Shown piece by piece: positions 17,595 through 26,100 of a DNA stretch of 29,578 nt. Under the pieces are notes generated by a model that saw nothing but the letters and a program-made list of their open reading frames with translations, searched no databases and was not told where the DNA came from. The position numbers and the translations under genes were made by a program. How positions within the stretch are numbered: position 1 is the first letter of the stretch; each line of letters opens with the position of its first letter. Source of the stretch: Penium margaritaceum (Eukaryota; Streptophyta; Zygnematophyceae; Desmidiales; Peniaceae); assembly GCA_023375785.1 (NCBI GenBank), contig SZWC01007346.1, positions 7,477 through 37,054 of the forward strand. Direction: 5' to 3'.

Positions 17595-18700
17595 AACGGG
17601 GAAAATTGGAACAGTAGGTACGTGACCATAAAAGGCATTCACAATAATCACCCTCAAACAATCTCCTGGTGAATTCATGTTTTTTTGGGTGGGAGGGGAA
17701 AGGGGGGGGGGAGGAAATCTTCTGGATATGGAATACTTCATTATGTGCAGGAGACGGTGTGCAAATAAGTCCTCGAAGTTCCATAGTTTTGTACAATCAG
17801 GTCCTAAAAAACAGGAATGTGATCATTGCTTAACGTGAGACATTGAACGATCTGGCTTTGTTTTTTGAATGGCAGTAGAAGCATTTGTTGCACAAGACAT
17901 GGTTATCTAATCTTTTACACTGTGTGTTTTGTGTCTCATACACACATACAAAAGAATGCAATGTTTTCAAAGGTTAGATTCACATGAGCATGCTGATACA
18001 TAGTTGTGTTTTCCTGAACATCCTCAAGTGAGCTGAAAGTGAAAACAAAGTCAACAGAAATGGAGGTTTTTAGGCAATTAGTCAAGTATTGGTGACATGT
18101 TTGTTGGACCCCATCCATCCCCCCTCCTCCCCCTCCTGAAAGCATCAAAAGTGCATTGGATAGGGCTGCACGTAGGTATGTTTCATGTGAATTCCGTAAA
18201 ACATAGAGGAAAAGGAACACATTTGAAGAACATTTTGCCCTGTTCCTAAAAATGCGGTCTGAACCCCCTTTCCCTCCCCATCTGAGACACCAAAAGTCTA
18301 GTGCGAGAGGGTATCTCACAGTGAGTCCAGCAGAAGTATCTAGAAGAACACTTATGTGCATGCAGTTATGACTCAATTGTTCCCTTTCCCCCCTTTTCTT
18401 TTATAAGTGACAGTTGAATCATTGTGTGTGGTGTGGACATGTCAACGTCTACACCAAAAACCACTTGTATTTGAGCCTTCTATTGCTTCAACAATGTAGT
18501 TTTTTAGTATTCCTTGTAGAAAGTTTTCAAAAACCATGCACAACATACATTCACTACTTTTGTTTGGATACATAATGCACTGCCATAGTCACGATGGATC
18601 ACAATGTATGCTATTAATTATGGTTAGATTTGTTTCCAGCAGCCAGAATTCATACACAAACTCCTAGATTTCTCATGTTTTGAGGTATCCGTGATTTCTC
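17595..18700. other. No recognised gene
   Basis: AT-rich sequence with G- and C-rich patches (17700-17713, 18114-18137, 18260-18280). The 146-residue minus frame at 17936-18376 has a Gly run from the C-rich patch and no domain. The character is that of intron or intergenic DNA. Confidence 0.35.
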
Positions 18701-18883
18701 ATGTGTCTGGGGTTTACTCTAATTTCATCTGATGCTGAGGCCAAAACTAGTGTTCCCCGCCTATCATCTAAGGAAATTCAGGATTTCATTCACACTCATA
18801 TACCAAGAGGGGCATGTAATTTTGTGCAATGGTTGGCTATTGTATCTCAAGTGCATGATTATCTGAGAGATACATGTGATTAA
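18701..18883 (+). CDS. Possible exon, unknown protein
   Basis: An open segment of 60 codons has protein-like composition (PRLSSKEIQDFIHTHIP, FVQWLAIVSQVHDYLRDTC). It could be an exon beginning after the CTGAG near 18738. No domain is recognised. It lies on the same strand as the other candidate exons at 15955-19770. Confidence 0.25.
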   Translation: MCLGFTLISSDAEAKTSVPRLSSKEIQDFIHTHIPRGACNFVQWLAIVSQVHDYLRDTCD

Positions 18884-19166
18884 TTCACAAAAAAAGTCTA
18901 TAGAAAAAGGGCTTGTGAGTTTCAAAACAACAATTCCTTAGTAAGGCACATCACAAAAACCGGGACTATTTGGTGTGCAGTGCTTGTTTTACTCATGGGA
19001 AAGGTGACCAGAATTGGCAAAAGCCCTTGTGTTTTTGGATATGGATTTCACTTAAGACCAGTCACCCTTAACAAATACACAGAGGAAGGCGGTGAGAAGC
19101 TTCACTAGTTTGTGGATGAGGATATTTTTTACCCCAACAGAAAACCATTCATGATCTTATCTGTTC

Positions 19167-19358
19167 TTGAGAACAGATGAGATTTTGAACGATGAAGTTA
19201 ATCGTCGTAGATGGAAGTTTAAGGAAATGTGGTTTAACAACAATAACTATGTAAAGATTTCCATACAACATACTAGGATAGAGAGGAAACATTGTCATAA
19301 GTTTTACTATCACATGGGATTATTCACATTTTCCTTTATTCTATCAACCCTAAAATAG
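19167..19358 (+). CDS. Possible exon, unknown protein
   Basis: An open segment with charged, helical composition (ILNDEVNRRRWKFKEMWFN) on the same strand as its neighbours. Splice borders are uncertain and no domain is recognised. Confidence 0.2.
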   Translation: MRTDEILNDEVNRRRWKFKEMWFNNNNYVKISIQHTRIERKHCHKFYYHMGLFTFSFILSTLK

Positions 19359-19556
19359 CCTGAAGTGTAGTATGTTGGTACTCACAGTTTGACATCTGCT
19401 TACAGGTCCATAAACACCAGTTTCATAAACTCTCACACAGCAGTTCAAATGCACTTATTGCAAGCTCCTGGAGAAGTGTAGGTTTTGGGTGTTTGTATGA
19501 GTGATATAGGGAGCTGTTATGTTATGCTACATAAGTGTATTCCTGGTTACTGACAG

Positions 19557-19770
19557 AATGTACTGTGTTTGTATCAATCAGCAGTGGACAACATTTTTCC
19601 AAGAATGCACACACATTCATGGACAAACTACAATAATGTACTTTATTGGATACGGGAGTCTACATAGAAAAACAATTCCTCAGATGATGGAATTTGGTTT
19701 GCACAGGATACCGGCCATGGCATTTGACAGATATCTGCACCTAAATCCTGCAAACCGTTCTCTTGAATAG
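19557..19770 (+). CDS. Possible terminal exon with thioredoxin-like fold
   Basis: An acceptor (TTACTGACAG) precedes an open segment of about 70 codons ending in TAG at 19768-19770. The pattern of a helix (WTTFFQECTHIHGQ), a hydrophobic strand (TIMYFIGYGS), a second helix (IPQMMEFGLH) and then RIPAMAFD resembles the half of a thioredoxin/PDI-like domain with the cis-proline loop. This is a judgement from shape, not a database match. Alternatively the donor-like GTAACA at 19770 ends the exon just before the stop. Gypsy B is inserted only eight bases after the stop codon begins to end, so it may have displaced the 3' end of this gene. Confidence 0.3.
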
Positions 19771-19777
19771 TAACAAA

Positions 19778-20476
19778 TGTAGCGGGAGGGCCGGTTCGGC
19801 CCTACCTCCTCGCTGAAGCGAGGGGTGGTTGCGCACCACCCCTCATGTCAGCGAGGGCTGGCCGGCGGCCAGCATTTTGCTGGCCGCCAGCCAGCTCGCT
19901 GCCGGCCGGCTGGACTGCCGACGGTTGGCCAAGCGACCGGCCGGCCACCGGCCAGCCAGCCGCCAGCCGCTGATCGCGGCCTCAGCCCGATCGGCGGCTG
20001 AGGGGCCACGAGGGCCTCGAGGGCGAGGCCTCGTAGCCTCGTGCCCATGCCCCCCCTCGCACTCCTTGCAAACGAGCAAACGAGGACGAGGGATAGGGGG
20101 AGCGAGGGTGAGGACAAGTGAGCTGGAGCGAAATTGCCAACATGCCTCGCACGCGACGATTTCGTGCTTGAACGGCAAAACGTAAATTAAAGTTTGTTTG
20201 CGACAAACTTTGACATAAAATAAATGAAATAACTCGTGCAAACACATGAGCTCAAGGTAAAAACCCCCGGTTTGGGTCCCAAAACCAGGGGTAGGGTTAA
20301 AAACAGAAATGGGCCTCCCGAGACTCGAAACATTCGAGTCTCCCTGCTCTGGGTTGTTGATGAAGATTGCCCCTCACTCATACTAAGGGGTTAAACCCCT
20401 GACGCGGACTGAGGACGCCATGCTGCGAACTCCAACGATGACTTCAGAGCAGGAGCTGGAGACTCGACCCGTTACA
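19778..20476 (+). repeat. Gypsy B 5' LTR (699 bp), hairpin-rich
   Basis: It begins TGTAGC and ends GTTACA. Successive perfect or near-perfect hairpins lie at 19785-19803, 19808-19856 (9-bp outer and 10-bp inner stem), 19864-19888, 20014-20029, 20189-20211, 20264-20291 and 20320-20342. Between 19856 and 19980 the sequence is a dense cluster of GGCCGGC-type words. It matches 27802-28469 with scattered substitutions and lacks none of the other copy's parts. I could not place a TATA box with confidence. Confidence 0.9.
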
Positions 20477-20477
20477 G

Positions 20478-20490
20478 TGGTTCTCAGAGC
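20478..20490 (+). promoter_or_regulatory. Primer binding site of gypsy B
   Basis: TGGTTCTCAGAGC begins one base after the LTR end. It resembles the initiator tRNA-Met primer site TGGTATCAGAGC with one extra base and one change. The true primer could be a different tRNA. Confidence 0.6.
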
Positions 20491-21272
20491 TAGACGACCC
20501 CCGCGACCAAGTGTTTGACGGAAACAGCGGCTACAACAAATGTAAAACGCTGCCGGCAGCTACAAGCAGTAGCAAAAACGCTAGAAGGGACTACGTCATC
20601 TACGCTGTACCGTTTGAAGCACCTTAAAGTGCTTTAGGAAGCTATAGAAGAGCTCTGTTTTTTGGGGCTTCTTTCCCACAGTCTCTTCCCCATCCCAGTG
20701 GGCTAGGGGAAAATTTTTGAGACGGGATAGGGAGTACCAACCCCCAAAACCACCTACGTTTCCCTCTTCTCAGGGCTCCTTCTGCTCCTCTTCAACCAAA
20801 AATTGGGGCAGCGCCTTTCTCCAGTACTAGAGACTCTCACGACCTGAGAGAAAAAGAGAAAGGAGAAAATCGCTACTTGGAGAATTTTTGTAGGCCGCCA
20901 CATTGCCGAGGAGAACAAGAAAGGTGCCTCCAAGGGGGGGGCAAGGCATGCCAAGAAGATGTAAGAAGAGGCCAAGGAAGACCAGAAGACAAGAAGACAA
21001 GAAGACAAGAAGAAAAGTAATCTTTTGCTTCTTGACCTTGTACTTGCTTGTTTATCTAGGTTTTCTTAGCTTTCCTAGTGCCGTGAGTCACAGCTTAGGG
21101 TTTTGCCTACAAACCCACGACCTTGTGCTGACGTGGCGGCCTTGGAAAAAAGAAATTTAAATTAAAATTGCCTCACCGATCGTGAGAGCAAGATTTCAGG
21201 AGGCGATTCCTCCTTCAAGCTGTGGGGTGATCCTCACAATGGTCTTCACGTGCTAGTTGCACGGGCGACAAG
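20491..21272 (+). other. Gypsy B untranslated leader
   Basis: About 780 bases between primer site and gag ATG without a coherent frame. A purine-rich stretch at 20930-21020 contains repeated AGAAGACAAGA words. The leader would hold the packaging signal, but I cannot locate it. Confidence 0.5.
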
Positions 21273-23080
21273 ATGGCAAGTGCCGGACCGTCCAAGACCA
21301 ACAAGGGCAAGGTGGTGACAGCCTCACCACGAGCTCTTGGTGGACTCCAAGTTTTGGGAGCCGCCGCCGCAAGCACGGTTGCTAACATAAAGGCAACCAT
21401 ACCGCCAAAGGCAACCGTACCACCGAAGGCAATCGACGCCAACCTCGGCGATACCGAGAAGTGTGCAGAGGCCAAAAAGGTGCTCAATGAGCACGTCGAC
21501 ACACACGTGGACGGCCCCCATGCGACGGAAAACTTGATGGAGGAGGATCTCCCGGAGGGGGACCCCAATGAAGAGCACGGCGTCGACGATGGCGAAGGCG
21601 ATGAGGATTGCGACCATCACCATCGTCTTGCTGTGAACTCAAGCCAATTGCTCGAGAAGGGCAAGGCGCCCGCCGCATTGCCTAAAGCTACCGACGGCAG
21701 CGAGACTGCCAAGAGCAGCAAGGACGCTGGAAGCAGCCACACGGGAAGTTCTCGCAAGAACAAGCCGGACGACGTCGCCGCAAAGGCAATTTGCGATGAA
21801 CGTCGTAGGCTCGCGGCGTTTGCTTTTAAGGCAGCAGGCCGACTCAAGATCACCACCAACAGTGGAGATACGGTACCACTCGGAGGAATGGGGGCGGACC
21901 CCCCTTCCTACGGTGTGGCCGTAATGGGATAGGACAGCGCCCACTCGAGCGTCGTCGCCGACGACAGTCTCCTCCAAAAGGTGGGACTCCTTGGAGGCGT
22001 GTACGCAAACCGTACCCTCATGCAGTGGGTAAGGGTGCACGGACAACGTGAGGCCCTAGAGGCTATCGCCGATGCTCTGACGACATCAGGGCTCAAGTTC
22101 GTGTTTGCCAACCTGCTGACCTATGTCGGGCAGAGCATCACGAACCTCGACCGTGATCGCCAGCTGCATTGCCTGGCCACCCATGAGGCAAGCCGCCGAT
22201 GCAACGGCCTCGACAAGGTGTTGCAAAGCGTGACCCAGGTCTGGATGCAGGAGCAAGCACAACGTGTCGTAGCTGCGAATGCCACTGCCGGTGGTAGCGA
22301 CGACTTGCCTGCCTCGACGACTTTGGGGTCGATCATGAACTTGTCCTTCCTCCACAGTGTGGATATCTTCCAGAAGGGCATGAAGCTGACCGTATGGCTG
22401 AATTGCATGGAGCACGTTCTACGTGTCCACAAGGCTCCACTCAGCCAGTGGGGTGACCTTGCCACTACGCGGCTTGAAGACAAACTCTTCACGTATGTAG
22501 TCAAGGAGTGGACTATGCAGCAGCCATACCTCTAGTGGCACCCCATGCCGTGGGAGGCGTTCTGCGTTATCATGCGCAAGAAGTGCACCCAACATGAGGA
22601 GGCGCAACGTGCCTTCCACAAGATCAAGGACTTAAGGCAGCTGGGCAGCTTGCTCGAATCCTACTTGAGCGAGTTCACCGCACTCGTGGAGGAAGCCGAA
22701 AGCTTCACCAAGGGTGATGGGACTCAGACCTTCAAGTACCCAGAGTGCATGCTCTTGGAGTACTTGCGTGATGGTCTCTCCAACGAGAAGCTGAAAGACA
22801 AGACCACCAGGACAGCCACTGGCCAAGCTTGGACATGCTGGAGGGCGTTGCGCGACTACATGAGCGAAGTGTATTCGGCGAACTCGAAGCACTACTCTGA
22901 TGCACAATTGAAAATGCGTGCACAGCAAGGCCGCGACATGCGCATGGACGCTGCAGGGCTGGTGGGTCTGCTGGACAGCGAGGCGGGGTCAAGGGCAAGC
23001 AACCCGCAAACCCTCCAGCCAAGAAGGCTGGTGGACACAAGGGCCCCAACAGCAAGCGCAGCCGCGAGAATGATGAGCTG
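21273..23080 (+). pseudogene. Gypsy B gag (capsid region), two in-frame TAG codons
   Basis: ATG at 21273 starts a frame that continues through TAG at 21930-21932 and TAG at 22533-22535 to about 22960. Residues 1-200 are Lys/Ala-rich, then acidic, and probably disordered. After the first TAG comes a gag capsid-like domain: LTVWLNCMEHVLRVHK, a helical stretch, then WEAFCVIMRKKC and LLEYLRDGLSNEKLK. A frameshift at about 22960-23000 moves the Lys-rich tail and zinc knuckle to another frame. Gag would build the particle. Confidence 0.8.
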
Positions 23081-23083
23081 CAG

Positions 23084-23341
23084 GTGGTGCGTGAGCATTG
23101 TAACGCAGCCTTCCGCGAAGGGCTCTACCACAACTGCATACAGCCGGGCCACTTTAGGGCTCAGTACCCTGAGGCTACTGGTGGTGGACAAGAGGCCGCA
23201 GTGTTAGCTGCAGCAGTAGCACCTTGTGGGTATGGTACGGCAAGAGGCTGCGGACAGGGCCGTGGACAGGGTCGCGGTTGCGGCAATGGGTCCGGCCGTG
23301 TTAATGGACGAGGCCATGGGGTGGGTTTTCCCCACCCCTGA
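23084..23341 (+). pseudogene. Gypsy B gag tail with degenerate zinc knuckle
   Basis: The segment reads LYHNCIQPGHFRAQYPE, the pattern of a CCHC knuckle with two of the three Cys replaced by Tyr (TAC where TGC is expected), followed by a Gly/Arg-rich repeat of GQGRGQGRG type. Its Met at 23084 is internal, not a start. The RNA-binding knuckle would not hold zinc. Confidence 0.75.
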
Positions 23342-23373
23342 GTGACGTTAATGGGGACCACTGAGGGGTATAA

Positions 23374-24228
23374 TTGGATCACGAGTGTGGGTTCATGTTT
23401 TCAGATGAGGATGTTAAACAATTTGAGTTTTTGACGAGTTCAAATTTCTCTGTTGTTTTCTCTCCTCTTGTTGAACTATATTCTACACTTGCTGACCGAC
23501 ATTGCCCACTAAACCTTGCATCTCCGGATGAGATGCATGTTTGTACATGCTTAGTGGTGGCGAAACCGACCACTGTGGAAGAAGTTTGTGACACAGTGAT
23601 TGAAGGAAACGCCCTCAAAGCAATGAGCTGAACCACGTTCATGGTACCTTTAGTCGACGATTTCAACTCAGTCAAATGTAAAGACTGGAAGGTGCTAGCC
23701 AAGTTTACACGTGCCCACAAGATGTCGACTCGAGTGGGTGAATCATGGGAGTTGCGATGCCCGTTGTACAGATTCCGTGTTCATCACAAACTCGGCTTGC
23801 CGTCGTCGCGCCTGTTCACTCGGAAGAGTGGAGATAATATGATAATGCACTTCAAAGGACACCTAGTTGGTGCTTCCGTGAACGTACTTGCTGACACTGG
23901 AGGAGACAACTCTTTTGTTAGCCTTGCCTTTACCCAATAGGTAGGCCTGAAGTACGAGCCATGGAATGGCGTAGTTGTTGTCGGTGACAACCGTATGGTA
24001 CCCGTGATCGGTACTTGTAAAGCAAAAATTTCTATTCAAGGGTATACATAGAGTGTCACGTTGAACGTACTCAACCTTCTTGACCCGTTTGATGTGGTGC
24101 TAGGCGATCCTAGGTTCCGTGAGAACAAGGCTCTAACGTGCTTTGAATCAAAGCGTTTGATCCTCTGAAAAGGACAGCGTCGCTTTACGTTGGTTTTGAG
24201 TACGGAATGATCATCGACCCGACTCAAA
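23374..24228 (+). pseudogene. Gypsy B protease and pol N-terminal region, several stops
   Basis: A single frame runs from about 23374 into RT but is stopped by TGA (23629), TAG (23938), TAG (24049), TGA (24166) and TGA (24208). The retropepsin-like core is VNVLADTGGDNSFVS, with the catalytic Asp-Thr-Gly intact; the later DPFDVVLGDPRF block is the usual strand before RT. The first 85 residues have no recognised domain. Confidence 0.75.
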
Positions 24229-24595
24229 GTGCATGCCACCTTGTCTGCAATGCAGATGAAGAGACGTATTCAACAAGGTTGTCGATACTTCTTGGCGCAC
24301 CTGCAAAAAATGGAGGATGACGTGAAGGAGGACATGCCACAAGAGATCAAATCTCTATTGGCAGAGTTCTCGGATGTATTCCATGACCCACCAGCTGGGC
24401 TTCCACCAGAAAGACACATGGGCCACACAATTCCGCTGCAATCGGAGGCAACTCCTCTGTTCAGACCCATGTATCACCTTAGTACAGCAGAAAGGCGAGA
24501 GGCCGAATGCCAAATCAAAGAGTACCTTGCAAAAGGGTGGATCGATCTCAGTTGCTTGCCATACGGTGCACTGATCCTTTTTGTGAAAAAAAGAG

Positions 24596-24856
24596 GACGG
24601 TGGTTTACGCATGTGCGTGGATTACCGGTGTTGCACAAGCTGACGGTGAAAAATCGATTCCCCTTACCTTGGATTGAGGACCTTTTTGACCATCTCCAAG
24701 GCGCAAAAGTATTTTCGTCCTTGGATTTGTCTCAAGGGTACCATCAAATCCGCATTACGGAAGATGATGTACCCAAAACGGCGTTTCGAACGCACATTGG
24801 ACACTATCAGTTCCGAGTGTTATGCTTCGGGATTGCAAATTCCCCGGCAACCTTCA
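24596..24856 (+). repeat. First copy of identical 261-bp duplicate in RT
   Basis: It is identical base for base to 24858-25118, with only the single N at 24857 between them. Confidence 0.95.
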
Positions 24857-24857
24857 N

Positions 24858-25118
24858 GACGGTGGTTTACGCATGTGCGTGGATTACCGGTGTTGCACAA
24901 GCTGACGGTGAAAAATCGATTCCCCTTACCTTGGATTGAGGACCTTTTTGACCATCTCCAAGGCGCAAAAGTATTTTCGTCCTTGGATTTGTCTCAAGGG
25001 TACCATCAAATCCGCATTACGGAAGATGATGTACCCAAAACGGCGTTTCGAACGCACATTGGACACTATCAGTTCCGAGTGTTATGCTTCGGGATTGCAA
25101 ATTCCCCGGCAACCTTCA
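24858..25118 (+). repeat. Second copy of identical 261-bp duplicate in RT
   Basis: It is identical to 24596-24856. Complete identity in an otherwise decayed element, with a one-base N spacer, suggests two contig ends that were not merged. Confidence 0.95.
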
Positions 25119-25407
25119 AAGGAGAAATGAACTGAACGTTCGCCAAGCAACTCGGACAGTTCATCTTGGTTTACCTGGACGATATCCTGGTTTCCTCCAA
25201 ATCAATGGAAGAGCACATAGAATATCTGTGCGAAGTTCTCGCAATCATTCGGGAACAAAAGTTCTATGCGAAAGTGAGCAAGTGCAAGTTTGCACAAGAC
25301 GAGCTTGAATACATTGGACACATCGTTGGCAATGACAGCATCCATGTCAACCCACGAAAGGTCCAAGCCGTTGTGGACTGGCCACGCCCCGAATATGTTG
25401 GGCACAT

Positions 25408-25890
25408 TTGGTCTTTCCTTGGCCTTGCAAACTACTTTTGACGGTTTATGCAAGGATATTCGACCGTGTAGCACCACTTACCGGGCTCACGCAAAAAGAT
25501 GTGCACTGGGAATGGACATCTGATTGCGAGAACGCTTTTCTCAAAGTCAAAGAGCTTCTACCCACGGCGCCCGTCCTAGCTGTTCTAGATCCATCGCAAC
25601 CGTGGGAGGTGCGATGTGATGCATCCGTAGTAGGACTTGGAGCTGTCCTCATGCAGAACGGTCACCAAGTTGCGTATGAGTGTTGGAAGCTCATCCCCGC
25701 AAAAACACGGTACACGAGTGGGGATGAAGAGCTCCTTGCGATAGTACACGCTTTTAAGATGTGGCGTTGCTACCTCAAGGGTGCTGAAGGGGGTGCGACG
25801 GTCATGACTGACCATAATCCATTGGTGTTTTTCCAAACGCAACCGAACCTGTCAAGACGACAGGCGCGTTGGAGCGATTACCTGAGCTGA
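25408..25890 (+). CDS. Gypsy B RNase H and RT connection, fragment
   Basis: After about 20 out-of-frame residues the segment enters the RT connection (VAPLTGLTQKDVHWEW) and RNase H. All expected acidic residues are visible: Asp in VRCDASVVGLGAVL, Glu in DEELLAIVHAFKMW and Asp in VMTDHNPL. It ends at TGA 25888-25890. The same frame goes on through a second TGA and two TAA with recognisable sequence (EYRPGRINVADPLSRQ) toward integrase. A one-base frameshift near 25470 separates it from RT. Confidence 0.85.
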   Translation: MVFPWPCKLLLTVYARIFDRVAPLTGLTQKDVHWEWTSDCENAFLKVKELLPTAPVLAVLDPSQPWEVRCDASVVGLGAVLMQNGHQVAYECWKLIPAKTRYTSGDEELLAIVHAFKMWRCYLKGAEGGATVMTDHNPLVFFQTQPNLSRRQARWSDYLS

Positions 25891-26100
25891 TTCTTGCTCA
25901 TGTGAGAATATCGGCCAGGACGCATCAATGTGGCCGATCCACTAAGCAGACAACCTGTGGAAGCTTAAGCAACCACCAAGGTCGGTGGGTGTTTTATGGC
26001 CATTGCAACAGCAACAATACAATCACCAGATCCCCTTGCACCTCTGCGGTAACCACCACGAGAGATTATCCATTCCAACGGTTTTGTAAACAGGATCCGG

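Larger units (their letters stand above)
24229..25441 (+). pseudogene. Gypsy B reverse transcriptase, broken and duplicated in assembly
   Basis: Fingers and palm read from ILFVKKRG through VKNRFPLPWIEDLFDHLQ and SSLDLSQGYHQIRI (first catalytic Asp) to CFGIANSPATF. The same 261 bases then repeat after one N. Downstream come TGA at 25133 and the intact catalytic loop VYLDDILVSS, the thumb (YAKVSKCKFAQDELEYIGHIV) and TGA at 25439. The stretch RGRWFTHVRGLPVL is out of frame: an extra A in an A-run and a compensating loss about 50 bases later hide the VDY motif. Taking out the duplicate restores one frame. The enzyme would copy element RNA. Confidence 0.85.

Noticed and set aside
17228..17796. Frames of 62 to 150 codons crossing the N gap
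   Set aside because: They owe their length to N translated as X and to Gly or Pro runs from poly(G). There is no evidence of coding.
19829..20247. Frames of 85 to 134 codons in the gypsy B LTR on both strands
   Set aside because: They come from GC-rich palindromic LTR sequence. Composition (Arg, Pro, Ala, Gly) and opposite-strand overlap argue against genes.
21930..24051. Reassigned or read-through TAG codon as explanation for in-frame TAGs
   Set aside because: The same elements also have frameshifts, TGA and TAA stops and lost active-site residues, so ordinary decay explains them.
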